Assembly: GCF_003885045.1 (NCBI RefSeq)
Contig: NZ_RHJS01000002.1
Coordinates: 1,488,001-1,552,000, forward strand
Length of the DNA stretch: 64,000 nucleotides
Source of the DNA: Schaedlerella arabinosiphila
GTDB taxonomy: Bacteria > Bacillota > Clostridia > Lachnospirales > Lachnospiraceae
Reading direction: 5' to 3'
Part shown: positions 18,212 to 27,154 of the stretch, in pieces
How the letters are laid out: every line of letters begins with the position of its first letter
Position numbering within the stretch: the stretch's first letter is position 1
Position numbers and translations under genes: made by a program
Notes under the pieces: generated by a model
Told to the model about the DNA's origin: nothing
Seen by the model: the letters and a program-made list of their open reading frames with translations, nothing else
The model's database searches: none

Positions 18212-19324
18212 ATGCCCAGGAATCCCCACATCACAGACCCGCATACACGGCATACCAGGAGGAAGTACGATTATACTTTGCTGGCGGCGGTTATGCTGCT
18301 GGTCGTGATCGGGCTGGTGCTGCTTTACAGTACCAGCTCCTACAACGGACAGGTCAAGTTCCATGATCCCTATCACTATCTGAAAAAGCAGGGATTTGCG
18401 ACGATACTGGGACTGGCAGGCATGTTTGCTGTCGCGGGGATTGACTATCACAAATGGGTGCCGCTGGCCAACCTGGGCTACCTGACGGCAGTGCTTCTGT
18501 CCGTTGCGGTCATTTTTGTGGGAGACGAATACAATGGGTCCAAAAGATGGCTGTCTTTGGGCCCTGTTTCATTCCAGCCCTCGGAATTTGCCAAGGTGGC
18601 GATCATCTTTTTCCTGGCATGCCTTGTGACGAAGCATGTCAAGACCATGGGAAAATTTTCTACAATGATCCGGGTCATGCTTCCGGTGTTTCCCATTGTA
18701 GGGCTGGTGGGCGCCAGCAACCTGAGTACGGCCATCATCATTCTGGGAATCGCCGCGGTGCTGATCTTCGTGGCAAGCCCCAAATACCTCCAGTTCATTG
18801 CCATGGCAGCGGCGGCGGTGGGATTTCTGGGAATCTTTCTGGCGCTGGAAAGCTACCGGCTGGAGAGGCTGGCGATCTGGCGGAATCCGGAACAGTATGA
18901 AAAAGGGTATCAGACGCTCCAGGGGCTCTACGCCATCGGTTCCGGAGGGCTGTTCGGCAGAGGGCTGGGAGAGAGCGTGCAGAAGCTGGGATTTCTCCCG
19001 GAGGCGCAGAACGACATGATTTTTTCCATCATTTGCGAGGAGCTGGGGTTGGTGGGGGCCAGCCTGATCGTCCTGCTGTTTCTGATCCTGATCTGGCGGT
19101 TTTTCGTGATTGCAACCCAGGCAAAGGATCTTTTAGGCGCGCTGATCGCGTCGGGGGCCATGGCGCATATGATGATCCAGGTGATCTTAAACATTGCCGT
19201 TGTGACGAATACCATTCCCAATACCGGCATCACGCTCCCATTTATCAGCTACGGCGGCACCTCCGTGCTGTTTCTGCTGTTGGAAATGGGGCTTGTATTG
19301 AGCGTATCCAATCTGATAAAATAG
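18212..19324 (+). CDS. ftsW: SEDS-family peptidoglycan polymerase FtsW/SpoVE
   Basis: 370 residues with about ten membrane helices, starting at YTLLAAVMLLVVIGLVLLYS. SEDS signatures include GSKRWLSLGPVSFQPSEFAK, GRGLGESVQKLGFLPEAQND and the C-terminal TGITLPFISYGGTS. It polymerises lipid II together with a class B PBP. In Bacillus the murD-proximal copy is spoVE, so a sporulation-specific role is possible. GAAGGAG precedes ATG 18212 by 7 nt. murG, normally next, is absent. Confidence 0.95.
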   Translation: MPRNPHITDPHTRHTRRKYDYTLLAAVMLLVVIGLVLLYSTSSYNGQVKFHDPYHYLKKQGFATILGLAGMFAVAGIDYHKWVPLANLGYLTAVLLSVAVIFVGDEYNGSKRWLSLGPVSFQPSEFAKVAIIFFLACLVTKHVKTMGKFSTMIRVMLPVFPIVGLVGASNLSTAIIILGIAAVLIFVASPKYLQFIAMAAAAVGFLGIFLALESYRLERLAIWRNPEQYEKGYQTLQGLYAIGSGGLFGRGLGESVQKLGFLPEAQNDMIFSIICEELGLVGASLIVLLFLILIWRFFVIATQAKDLLGALIASGAMAHMMIQVILNIAVVTNTIPNTGITLPFISYGGTSVLFLLLEMGLVLSVSNLIK

Positions 19325-19356
19325 TGGGGGAACCGTAGGAGGAAGGGAGGAATTTC

Positions 19357-20517
19357 ATGGCAGCGAAGAAACGTCCAAAGGACGGCACCCGGCGTATTCC
19401 GTCCGGCAGCCCTCCCGCGCGGAGGAGGGACCGGAAAGAAGGCTATGACAATCAAAGAGGCAGAGAATACGCTGGAACTGCCCGGCCGGAACGAAGCCGC
19501 GGAAATTCCGAGCCTCCCGGGAACCGGGAAAACAACCGCCCGGCCGGAAAACGCGCCGCCCCTCCGAGAGGGGAGCGACCCGAAGGAACCAAGGGAAGGC
19601 CAAGGAAGGCCAGGCCCAACCGGGAGGGTGTCCAAAATCATTCCTCCAGAGGCCAGGGAGGCGGCCCTCCAAGGCAGAACCGGGAAGCTGCCCGAAAGCC
19701 GGAGGCAAAGCGCCGGGAAAAGCAGGCCCCAAGGGGCAGAACCGGGTGGAAGATCCTGCTGTGGATTCTGGTGGGGATTGCGGCGGCGTCCGGATTGGGA
19801 TTTCTCGCCGTTTCCCTCTTTGAGACAAAAAAGATTACGGTGACCGGCAACCAGTACTGCTCGGAACAGGAGATCATTGACTGGCTCCTTGCGGACAAGT
19901 ACTCCGGCAATTCCCTTTACCTGCTGTGGAAATACAACCAGAATGATGTAAAGCAGCTTCCGGCCATTGAAGAGACGAAGATAGGGCTGAAAAGCATGGA
20001 AGAGGTTCAGGTCCATGTGAAGGAAAAGACATTCAGCGGGCGGATCGACTATCAGGAAGCCTTTTTATACTTTGACCGGGATGGGATCGCGTCCCTGGTC
20101 ACGGACACCCTGATCGAAGGGGTACCTTATATAGAAGGAATAGAGATCAGCCTGGAGGAGGTCCGGCTGGGTAAAGGGCTGCCGGTTACGGACGGCCAGA
20201 TTCTGGAGGAACTGGAGTCTTTGATGCCGCTTTTGGAAAAGCAGGGGCTGTCCCCGGATAAGATTAGCTGCGCGGGGACGGATCTGACCCTCCACTTCGG
20301 AGGCGTCCGGGTGCAGATCGGCAACAGCCAGTTTGCGGACAGGCTGGCCCAGGTGCCGCCGATTCTGGAAAAACTGACGGAGCTCTACGCGGATCAGACG
20401 GGGGTCCTCCATCTGGAAAATTATGACGTTTCCGGGAGTTCTATCCGCTTCGTTCCGGACACCGCGGCCCAGCCGCAGCCCGAACCAGAGCCTGAAGCAC
20501 AGCCGGCGGACCCATAA
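19357..20517 (+). CDS. ftsQ: Cell division protein FtsQ/DivIB with long basic N-terminus
   Basis: 386 residues. Residues 1-130 are an unusually long cytoplasmic segment rich in Arg, Pro, Gly and Lys with no predicted fold. One membrane helix (about 131-153) is followed by a POTRA domain starting at KKITVTGNQYCSEQEIIDWL and the FtsQ beta domain. It links FtsL/DivIC to the septal synthases. Ends with a short Pro/Glu-rich tail (QPQPEPEPEAQPADP). The basic segment has very GC-rich codons and could bind nucleic acid or anionic lipid, but this is only inference. Confidence 0.88.
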   Translation: MAAKKRPKDGTRRIPSGSPPARRRDRKEGYDNQRGREYAGTARPERSRGNSEPPGNRENNRPAGKRAAPPRGERPEGTKGRPRKARPNREGVQNHSSRGQGGGPPRQNREAARKPEAKRREKQAPRGRTGWKILLWILVGIAAASGLGFLAVSLFETKKITVTGNQYCSEQEIIDWLLADKYSGNSLYLLWKYNQNDVKQLPAIEETKIGLKSMEEVQVHVKEKTFSGRIDYQEAFLYFDRDGIASLVTDTLIEGVPYIEGIEISLEEVRLGKGLPVTDGQILEELESLMPLLEKQGLSPDKISCAGTDLTLHFGGVRVQIGNSQFADRLAQVPPILEKLTELYADQTGVLHLENYDVSGSSIRFVPDTAAQPQPEPEPEAQPADP

Positions 20518-20573
20518 AACAGAAAAAAGCTGCATAAATTGATTAAAAAAATCAGAAAATACATAAAAATCTA

Positions 20574-20602
20574 TTGATTATTTGCCGAAAAGACTTTATT
20601 AT
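20574..20602 (+). promoter_or_regulatory. ftsZ promoter
   Basis: TTGATT (20574-20579), 17 bp, TATTAT (20597-20602), in an AT-rich gap of about 160 bp between ftsQ and ftsZ. A second -10-like TATACT overlaps at 20602-20607. It lets ftsZ be expressed separately from the upstream wall genes. Confidence 0.55.
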
Positions 20603-20681
20603 ATACTTATTGGATTGTATCATTCAATGGTAGACAGGAATGCTAGAGTATTGATAATAGATGATAAAGGAGGAAGTACTC

Positions 20682-21875
20682 TTGTTAGAAATTAAAACCA
20701 ACGAATCAGAAGCTGCCGCACGGATCATCGTTATAGGTGTTGGCGGGGGCGGCAATAATGCTGTGAACCGTATGATTGACGAACAGATTGCAGGTGTGGA
20801 GTTTATTGCGATCAATACAGACAAGCAGGCACTGCAGTTATGCAAGGCGCCGACCTTGATGCAGATCGGTGAGAAGCTTACCAAAGGTCTTGGGGCAGGA
20901 GCGCAGCCTGAGGTAGGAGAAAAGGCTGCGGAGGAGAGCGAGGAGGATATCTCTGCCGCGCTCAAGGGTGCGGACATGGTCTTCGTTACCTGCGGCATGG
21001 GCGGCGGAACCGGAACCGGCGCTACTCCGGTCGTTGCGCGGATCGCGAAGAACCAGGGCGCGCTGACGGTGGGCGTTGTGACCAAGCCCTTCCGCTTTGA
21101 GTCCAGGACCCGTATGGCCAATGCGCTGTCTGGGATTGATAAGTTAAAAGAGAGTGTGGACACCTTGATCGTCATTCCAAACGACAAGCTGCTGGAGGTG
21201 GTAGACAGAAGGACTACCATGCCGGAGGCTCTGAAGAAGGCGGATGAGGTACTGCAGCAGGGTATCCAGGGCATCACGGATCTGATCAACGTGCCGTCCC
21301 TGATCAATCTGGACTTTGCGGACGTCCAGACCGTTATGAAGGACAAGGGAATTGCCCACATCGGTATCGGTGAGGGACGCGGGGACGACAAGGCGCTTGA
21401 GGCTGTGAAGCAGGCAGTGGCAAGTCCTCTGTTGGAGACCACGATCCAGGGTGCTTCCCATGTAATCATCAATGTATCCGGCGATATCACTCTGATGGAC
21501 GCGTCGGATGCGGCAGAATTTGTACAGGAGCTCGCCGGGGAGAATGCCAACATCATCTTCGGTGCTACTTATGATGACTCCAAGTCTGACGAAGCGAAGA
21601 TTACCGTAATTGCCACGGGCTTACATAACGTAGGCGGCAGTTCTTCCAAGCTGAAAGCAAGGCTGGAAGGACAGCAGAAGATGGGTTCCATCCTTCCCTC
21701 CGGTGATATGGTGAACCGGATGCCTATGGACGGCGGTGCAATGCGGAATATGGGCACCAGAGCGCCGGCAGGGACAAGGCCGATAGGCGGCCCGTCTCCT
21801 ACGATTCAGCCCAGAGCTTCAGCAAGCAGCGTCAAGGAGCAGTCTATCAAGATACCGGATTTTTTTAAGAAATAA
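20682..21875 (+). CDS. ftsZ: Cell division protein FtsZ (TTG start)
   Basis: About 397 residues. Tubulin-like GTPase with [15 protein letters not shown], the signature [18 protein letters not shown]-like [13 protein letters not shown] and the C-terminal partner-binding peptide [10 protein letters not shown]. It forms the division ring. The real start is most likely TTG 20682: AAAGGAGG (20667-20674) lies 7 nt before it, whereas the in-frame ATG at 20661 is upstream of that site. The TTG start gives the N-terminus (M)[10 protein letters not shown]. ftsA, usually just upstream, is missing. Confidence 0.97.
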   Translation: MLEIKTNESEAAARIIVIGVGGGGNNAVNRMIDEQIAGVEFIAINTDKQALQLCKAPTLMQIGEKLTKGLGAGAQPEVGEKAAEESEEDISAALKGADMVFVTCGMGGGTGTGATPVVARIAKNQGALTVGVVTKPFRFESRTRMANALSGIDKLKESVDTLIVIPNDKLLEVVDRRTTMPEALKKADEVLQQGIQGITDLINVPSLINLDFADVQTVMKDKGIAHIGIGEGRGDDKALEAVKQAVASPLLETTIQGASHVIINVSGDITLMDASDAAEFVQELAGENANIIFGATYDDSKSDEAKITVIATGLHNVGGSSSKLKARLEGQQKMGSILPSGDMVNRMPMDGGAMRNMGTRAPAGTRPIGGPSPTIQPRASASSVKEQSIKIPDFFKK

Positions 21876-21882
21876 AGCACAG

Positions 21883-21917
21883 ATCCGTCTTTCTGACTTC
21901 GGAAAGGCGGATTTTTT
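21883..21917 (+). terminator. Intrinsic terminator of ftsZ
   Basis: ATCCGTCTTTC (21883-21893) pairs with GAAAGGCGGAT (21902-21912), 11 bp with one G-U and an 8-nt loop, followed by six T. It separates ftsZ from the sporulation operon. Confidence 0.88.
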
Positions 21918-21958
21918 CGATTCCTGACAGAAAAGATGTCTGCGCTAAAACCGCGCAT

Positions 21959-22026
21959 CTTGTCGAAATATAATCTAAAAGTCTCGTCAGCATCTGACAA
22001 AAATTCGATTTGGATAAGCATATAAT
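21959..22026 (+). promoter_or_regulatory. spoIIG-type Spo0A-dependent promoter
   Basis: A near-perfect 0A box CTTGTCGAA (21959-21967; consensus TTTGTCRAA) and a second on the other strand (TTTGTCAGA, 21993-22001). The second overlaps a -35-like CTGACA (21994-21999), which is 21 bp from TATAAT (22021-22026). The Bacillus spoIIG promoter is known for the same oddity, consensus hexamers about 22 bp apart that only work with phosphorylated Spo0A. The layout here appears conserved. Confidence 0.7.
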
Positions 22027-22078
22027 ATGTTTTGCATGAGGACTTGTTCCGAGGTTGTCCGGGAGATGAAAATGAAAC

Positions 22079-22873
22079 ATGTATTATGAGCTGTACATAG
22101 ATGTATTGTTCCTGATCAATTTTATGATGGATTCCCTACTTCTTCTGGCAGTAAAAAGGGTACTGGGATGTCCGGTGAGAAACAGCCGCGTGTTTTTGGG
22201 AGGCGCATTGGGGGCAGCCCTCACCTGTGCGCTTGTGTGGCTGCCGCTGCCGTCCGCGGTAAAGATCCCTATCTATTATGCGGGTATCAGCAGCGTGATG
22301 CTTCGGATCGGCCTGCAGGTGCGTAAGGGAAGGGAGTTTGTGAGGGCCTTCGGCCTGCTGTACGTGTCGGCCTTTTTGATGGGCGGGATGCTCATGATCC
22401 TTAAGCCCTGGGTTCGGACAGGAAGCCTGTTTTTTGCCGCGGCAGTCCCCATATACTATCTGCTCTGCGGGGCCTGGCAGTACCTGGCCCGCCTCAGAAA
22501 CGAAAAAGAGCGGCTTTGTGAAGTGGTTTTGCATACAGGGCTTGAAAAGTACAGGATGCATGCGCTGCTGGATACGGGAAACGCCCTGACCGACCCCGTA
22601 TCCGGAGAGCCGGTGAGCGTGATCGACCCGGCCTGCGCACAGAAAATACTGGAGAAAGAAAGAGAACAGACAGGGGTACGGTATATCCCTTACCGCACGG
22701 TGGGCGGGGAAGGGGTCATGCCGGTATTCCGGGCGGAACAGATGGAGGTCTTTCTGTCCGGAAAAAAGGGGGAGTTTCGAATACAGCGTCCGATCATCGG
22801 AATCTGTGAAGGGTCAATTTCCGGACAGGAGGAGTACCAGATGATCTTAAATCCGGATGTCCTGACATACTGA
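22079..22873 (+). CDS. spoIIGA: Sigma-E processing peptidase SpoIIGA
   Basis: 264 residues. Five N-terminal membrane helices (YIDVLFLINFMMDSLLLLAV onward) and a C-terminal aspartic-protease-like domain with ALLDTGNALTDPVSG, where the Asp of DTG is the expected catalytic residue. It sits in the septum of the sporulating cell and cleaves the pro-sequence of the sigma factor encoded immediately downstream, after a signal from the forespore. Spo0A-type promoter upstream. The ribosome site (GGGAGATGAAAATG) is poor. Confidence 0.93.
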   Translation: MYYELYIDVLFLINFMMDSLLLLAVKRVLGCPVRNSRVFLGGALGAALTCALVWLPLPSAVKIPIYYAGISSVMLRIGLQVRKGREFVRAFGLLYVSAFLMGGMLMILKPWVRTGSLFFAAAVPIYYLLCGAWQYLARLRNEKERLCEVVLHTGLEKYRMHALLDTGNALTDPVSGEPVSVIDPACAQKILEKEREQTGVRYIPYRTVGGEGVMPVFRAEQMEVFLSGKKGEFRIQRPIIGICEGSISGQEEYQMILNPDVLTY

Positions 22874-22906
22874 AATATCTGTGACTGAAAAAAGGAGGAA
22901 GAAAGA

Positions 22907-23647
22907 ATGGTTGTTAAGGTAGCGGTACCACGGCAGTTTAAGCTGAAAATCATACCGGATTTCAGGGGGATTTTCTTTTCCAATCAGAAGGAAATCCACT
23001 ACATCGGAGGATCGGAGGTGCTTCCGGCGCCGCTTGAGACAGAGGAAGAATCGGAGGTGATCGAGAACCTTGGAACCGAGAGGGATGAGCAGGCGAAAAA
23101 GCTGCTCATCGAACACAATCTCCGCCTGGTCGTATACATAGCAAAAAAATTTGACAATACAGGGGTCGGGGTGGAGGATCTGATCTCCATCGGAACCATC
23201 GGGCTGATCAAAGCGATCAATACCTTCAACCCGAATAAAAATATCAAGCTGGCGACTTATGCCTCCAGATGCATCGAAAATGAGATCCTGATGTACCTGC
23301 GGCGGAACAATAAGACGAAGATGGAAGTCTCCATCGACGAACCTTTAAACGTGGACTGGGACGGCAACGAACTGCTGCTTTCCGACATCCTGGGGACCGA
23401 GGAGGACACGATTACCAAGGATCTGGAAAATGAGGCGGAGCGACGGCTCCTGGTGAAAGCCATCAACAAGCTGTCCAGCCGGGAAAAACTGATCGTGCGC
23501 ATGCGCTTCGGCCTGGATAACCCGGACGGGGAGGAGAAGACCCAGAAGGAGGTGGCGGACTACCTTGGCATCTCCCAGTCGTATATCTCCCGGCTTGAGA
23601 AAAAGATCATGCAGCGCCTCAAACGGGAAATGGTCCGATACCAGTAA
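22907..23647 (+). CDS. sigE: Sporulation sigma factor E (mother cell), pro-form
   Basis: 246 residues. The hydrophobic N-terminal pro-peptide ends near [13 protein letters not shown], which resembles the processing region of pro-sigma-E. Region 2 ([51 protein letters not shown]) and region 4 ([18 protein letters not shown]) are clear. It directs early mother-cell transcription after cleavage by SpoIIGA. Strong AAAGGAGG upstream; co-transcribed with spoIIGA. Confidence 0.97.
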   Translation: MVVKVAVPRQFKLKIIPDFRGIFFSNQKEIHYIGGSEVLPAPLETEEESEVIENLGTERDEQAKKLLIEHNLRLVVYIAKKFDNTGVGVEDLISIGTIGLIKAINTFNPNKNIKLATYASRCIENEILMYLRRNNKTKMEVSIDEPLNVDWDGNELLLSDILGTEEDTITKDLENEAERRLLVKAINKLSSREKLIVRMRFGLDNPDGEEKTQKEVADYLGISQSYISRLEKKIMQRLKREMVRYQ

Positions 23648-23764
23648 ACCGGCAAACCTGCGGCAAAAATCTCTTTACGCTTCACCGATACAATGCTATA
23701 ATATTCACAGGACTAATCATTTTGATTTGCAGGGAAAAGACTGCAGGAGAGCGTGGTGAAGAGT

Positions 23765-25372
23765 ATGAAACTGACATTTGTAGGGGCTGCTCACGAGGTG
23801 ACAGGAAGCTGTCATCTGCTGCAGGCGGCAGGGAAGAACGTTTTGGTGGACTGCGGTATGGAACAGGGGATTGATCTGTATGAGAATCCGGGGCTTCCGA
23901 TTGCGGCAGATGAGGTCGATTACGTGCTGCTGACACATGCGCATATTGACCATTCGGGGATGATTCCGAAGCTTGTGAAGGATGGGTTCAAAGGAGAGGT
24001 GGTAAGTACGTTCGCCACATCGGACCTTTGCAATATCATGCTCCGTGACAGCGCCCACATCCAGGAATTTGAGGCGGAGTGGCGCAACAGAAAAGGCCGG
24101 CGTGCCGGCTATCCGGAATACGAACCGGTCTATGTGATGGAGGATGCGCTGAATGCCATTGAGCTGTTCAGCCCGTGCGGCTACGGGCAGAGAATCCAGC
24201 TCTGCGAGGGGATTGAGGTTCGTTTCACAGACGTGGGACATTTGCTTGGGTCTTCAAGTATCGAGGTCTGGGTGACGGAAGACGGGGAGCAGCGCAAGAT
24301 CGTATTTTCCGGCGACGTGGGCAACCATAACCAGCCCATCCTACGGGAGCCCACATATACGGAGGAAGCGGATTACGTCGTCATCGAATCTACATACGGG
24401 AACCGGCTGCATTCCACGGAGAAGGTGGACTATATCGGGACCTTCACGCAGATCGTTAAGGAGACCTTTGACAAGGGAGGCAACGTGGTGATTCCCTCCT
24501 TTGCGGTGGGGCGCACCCAGGAGCTTTTGTATTTCATCCGTGAGATCAAGGAGCAGAACCTGCTTCCGGAATATTCGGATTTTGAGGTCTACCTGGACAG
24601 TCCTCTGGCAATTGAGGCCACCAAGGTCTTCACGAAGAATATGAAAGGCTGTTTTGACGAGGCGGCTTTGAAGCTGGTCAATTCCGGGATCAACCCGCTG
24701 GTGTTCCCGGGACTGAAGATTTCTACAGGCAGTGAGGATTCCAAGCAGATCAACTTTATTGAGAGGCCGAAGGTCATCATTTCCGCCTCCGGCATGTGCG
24801 AGGCAGGGCGTATCCGCCACCATCTGAAGCATAACCTGTGGCGGGAGGAATGTACCATCCTGTTCGTGGGCTATCAGGCGGGAGGCACGCTGGGCCGGCG
24901 GATTTTGGAAGGGGAGAAGGAAGTAAAGCTCTTTGGCGAGACCATTGAGGTGCGTGCGCGGATCGAAAGCCTGAAGGGCATCAGCGGACATGCGGACCTG
25001 GACGGACTGCTGAACTGGCTGGAAGGCTTCAAAAAGACCCCGAAGCGTGTGTTTGTCGTACACGGCGAGGACACGGTGACCGAGGAATTTGCCCAGACAG
25101 TGGAAGAGAAGTTCGGCTGTCCGGCTTTTGCGCCGTTCCCGGGAGGCGAGGCGGATCTGATCACAGATGAGATCCTTTCCGAGGGCGTGCGGATTCCGGT
25201 TAAGACGAAGAAACCGGTGCAGAAGAAAGCGGATGCGGCGACAGAACGTCTGCTTTCGGCAGCCAGATGGCTTATGGAAGTGGCTGCAAAATGCGAGGGC
25301 ATGGCCAATAAGGATAAGGCAAAGTTCGAATCCCAGATTCTGAACCTTGCGGATAAGTGGGAGATCAGATAA
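23765..25372 (+). CDS. Beta-CASP metallo-beta-lactamase-fold hydrolase (RNase/CPSF-like)
   Basis: About 535 residues. MBL motif 2 THAHIDHSGM, GHLLGSS, FSGDVGNHNQPI and the beta-CASP part (SFAVGRTQELLYFI, YLDSPLAIEATKVF, ISASGMCEAGRIRHHLKHN, GISGHADLDGLLNWL). Such proteins are Zn-dependent RNA nucleases; this one has a long Lys-rich C-terminal extension. ATG 23765 gives the family N-terminus MKLTFVGAAHEVTGSCH, but the only good ribosome site (AGGAG, 23745-23749) is placed for the GTG at 23756, which would add three residues. Located between sigE and sigG, though its role in sporulation is unproven. Confidence 0.9.
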   Translation: MKLTFVGAAHEVTGSCHLLQAAGKNVLVDCGMEQGIDLYENPGLPIAADEVDYVLLTHAHIDHSGMIPKLVKDGFKGEVVSTFATSDLCNIMLRDSAHIQEFEAEWRNRKGRRAGYPEYEPVYVMEDALNAIELFSPCGYGQRIQLCEGIEVRFTDVGHLLGSSSIEVWVTEDGEQRKIVFSGDVGNHNQPILREPTYTEEADYVVIESTYGNRLHSTEKVDYIGTFTQIVKETFDKGGNVVIPSFAVGRTQELLYFIREIKEQNLLPEYSDFEVYLDSPLAIEATKVFTKNMKGCFDEAALKLVNSGINPLVFPGLKISTGSEDSKQINFIERPKVIISASGMCEAGRIRHHLKHNLWREECTILFVGYQAGGTLGRRILEGEKEVKLFGETIEVRARIESLKGISGHADLDGLLNWLEGFKKTPKRVFVVHGEDTVTEEFAQTVEEKFGCPAFAPFPGGEADLITDEILSEGVRIPVKTKKPVQKKADAATERLLSAARWLMEVAAKCEGMANKDKAKFESQILNLADKWEIR

Positions 25373-25401
25373 CGAACAAAACGCCGCATATGCGGTGAGA
25401 A

Positions 25402-25441
25402 GCAGCCATGGGCCGATGCAGGCAGACTGCCGGCCTATGGC
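25402..25441. other. Inverted repeats downstream of the beta-CASP gene
   Basis: In the 227-bp gap before sigG, CAGCCATGGGCCG pairs with CGGCCTATGGCTG (13 bp with one G-U), and a short palindrome CCGCATATGCGG lies just before at 25383-25394. No T run follows, so termination is uncertain. Confidence 0.4.
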
Positions 25442-25525
25442 TGATATTATGGGCGGAAAAGGAAAACAAAAGAAAACGGGAATGTTTGTCAAGGGCTAAA
25501 AGTTTTTTTAATTCCGTGTCAAAAG

Positions 25526-25555
25526 GAATAACAAATCGTCAGAGTGAGAAAAATT
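25526..25555 (+). promoter_or_regulatory. Sigma-F-type promoter of sigG
   Basis: GAATA (25526-25530), exactly 15 bp, then GAGAAAAATT (25546-25555). Compared with the Bacillus sigma-F consensus GYWTA-N15-GgNRANANTW, only the Y of the -35 and the weak second G of the -10 differ. Sigma-F control of sigG is established in Bacillus, so the site fits the gene. Read by eye only. Confidence 0.5.
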
Positions 25556-25599
25556 CTACTAGATTATTTTTTAAGATAACTGGCAGGAGGATTTGAACG

Positions 25600-26382
25600 A
25601 TGGCGTTGAGCAAGGTAGAAATATGCGGTGTGAATACGGCGAAGCTTCCGCTCTTAAAAGAAGAAGAGAAGGAAGCTTTGTTTGCGCGCATTAAAAAGGG
25701 AGACGAAGCGGCAAGGGAAGAATATATCAAGGGGAACCTCCGTCTGGTTCTGAGCGTGATCAAGCGCTTTACGAACAGCAATGAAAATGCGGACGACCTG
25801 TTTCAGATCGGATGCGTGGGGCTGATGAAGGCGGTGGACAACTTTGACCCTGACCGGGAGGTGAAGTTTTCTACTTATGCGGTGCCTATGATCATAGGCG
25901 AGATCCGGAGGTATCTGCGGGACAATAATTCGATCCGGGTCAGCCGCTCTCTGCGGGATACGGCCTATAAGGCCATCTATGCCAAGGAAGGGTATATGCG
26001 CAAATATATGAAGGAGCCGACCATGCAGGAGATCGCCGAGGAGATCGGGATCGCCAAGGAGGACATCGTCTTTGCCCTGGATGCCATCCAGGCGCCTATG
26101 AGCCTGTATGAGCCCGTGTACAGCGACGGAGGGGACGCCCTGTATGTGATGGACCAGGTCAGCGATAAAAAGAGCCGGGAGGAGAACTGGATCGAGGAAT
26201 TATCCTTGGAAGCGGCCATGGAACGGCTCAACGAGCGGGAGCGCTATATCATCAGGCTGCGCTTTTTTGAGGGAAAGACGCAGATGGAGGTGGCGGACGA
26301 AATCAAGATCTCCCAGGCCCAGGTCAGCCGCCTGGAGAAGAATGCTTTGAAGGTGATGCGCCAGTATTTACTGGGAAAATAG
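25600..26382 (+). CDS. sigG: Sporulation sigma factor G (forespore)
   Basis: 260 residues. The N-terminus NKVEICG-like VEICGVNTAKLPLL is diagnostic for SigG (gyrase-inhibitor-like motif). Region 2 reads NLRLVLSVIKRF and DDLFQIGCVGLMKAVDNFD, region 3 RVSRSLRDTAYKAI, region 4 DEIKISQAQVSRLEKNAL. It drives late forespore genes. GCAGGAGG at 25583-25590 fits ATG 25600. It completes the sigE-sigG arrangement common in clostridia. Confidence 0.97.
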   Translation: MALSKVEICGVNTAKLPLLKEEEKEALFARIKKGDEAAREEYIKGNLRLVLSVIKRFTNSNENADDLFQIGCVGLMKAVDNFDPDREVKFSTYAVPMIIGEIRRYLRDNNSIRVSRSLRDTAYKAIYAKEGYMRKYMKEPTMQEIAEEIGIAKEDIVFALDAIQAPMSLYEPVYSDGGDALYVMDQVSDKKSREENWIEELSLEAAMERLNERERYIIRLRFFEGKTQMEVADEIKISQAQVSRLEKNALKVMRQYLLGK

Positions 26383-26483
26383 CACAAAGAAGACGATAAA
26401 TTGAAAAAAATGAAAAATTTTAGTTGAAATTTCCATGGCTTCATACTATGATTAACTATATAAAAAGAAGGGTATGATCTGCC

Positions 26484-27140
26484 ATGTACAGACTTTGTAT
26501 TTTTGACTTGGATGGAACACTGACCGATACGTTGGATTCACTCACATTTTCAGTGAATGAGACCTTGAAGGAGATGGGGCTTTTGCCGGTGACGGCGGAC
26601 AAGTGCCGGCAGTTTGTAGGCAACGGCGCCCGGGTTCTGATGGAGAGGTCGCTTCTGGAAGCAGGAGAGACCGACCTGGGCAGGCTTGATGAAGCGATGC
26701 GGATCTATGGACGCATATTTGACGCCAACTGCACATATCATGTAGTACCTTATAAAGGGATTCCCGAACTGCTCACAGCGCTGAGGCAGGAGGGGTTAAA
26801 GCTGGCGGTGCTTTCGAATAAGCCCCACCGTCAGACGGTTCATGTGGCGGAAGCCGTTTTCGGCAGGGATGTATTTTGGAGGATCCAGGGCCAGAAGGAG
26901 AACATACCCCGAAAGCCGAATCCACAGGCGGCTCTGCAGATCGCGGAGGAGTTGGGGATTTCCCCGGAGGACACCGTATATATCGGGGATTCGGAGGTAG
27001 ATATTGCAACGGGAACCAACGCACATATGAAGACCATCGGTGTGACATGGGGTTTCCGGGGCCGCTCAGTTCTTTTGGAGGCAGGCGCAGAGCATATTGC
27101 CGGTTCTCCGGAAGAGATCATAAAGCTGATCAAGGAATAG
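26484..27140 (+). CDS. HAD-superfamily phosphatase, phosphoglycolate phosphatase-like
   Basis: 218 residues. HAD motif I FDLDGTLTDT (residues 6-15), motif II VLSNKPH, motif III KPNPQAAL and motif IV VYIGDSEVDIATG; a cap 1 domain lies between I and II. It resembles Gph/PgmB-type cytosolic phosphatases; the substrate cannot be read from the sequence. Followed 14 bp later by a small acidic-protein gene. Confidence 0.9.
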   Translation: MYRLCIFDLDGTLTDTLDSLTFSVNETLKEMGLLPVTADKCRQFVGNGARVLMERSLLEAGETDLGRLDEAMRIYGRIFDANCTYHVVPYKGIPELLTALRQEGLKLAVLSNKPHRQTVHVAEAVFGRDVFWRIQGQKENIPRKPNPQAALQIAEELGISPEDTVYIGDSEVDIATGTNAHMKTIGVTWGFRGRSVLLEAGAEHIAGSPEEIIKLIKE

Positions 27141-27154
27141 GGAGGTTAAAAAAG

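Noticed and set aside
24341..25492. 383-codon open frame on the - strand
   Set aside because: Antisense to the beta-CASP hydrolase gene, which has all its motifs.
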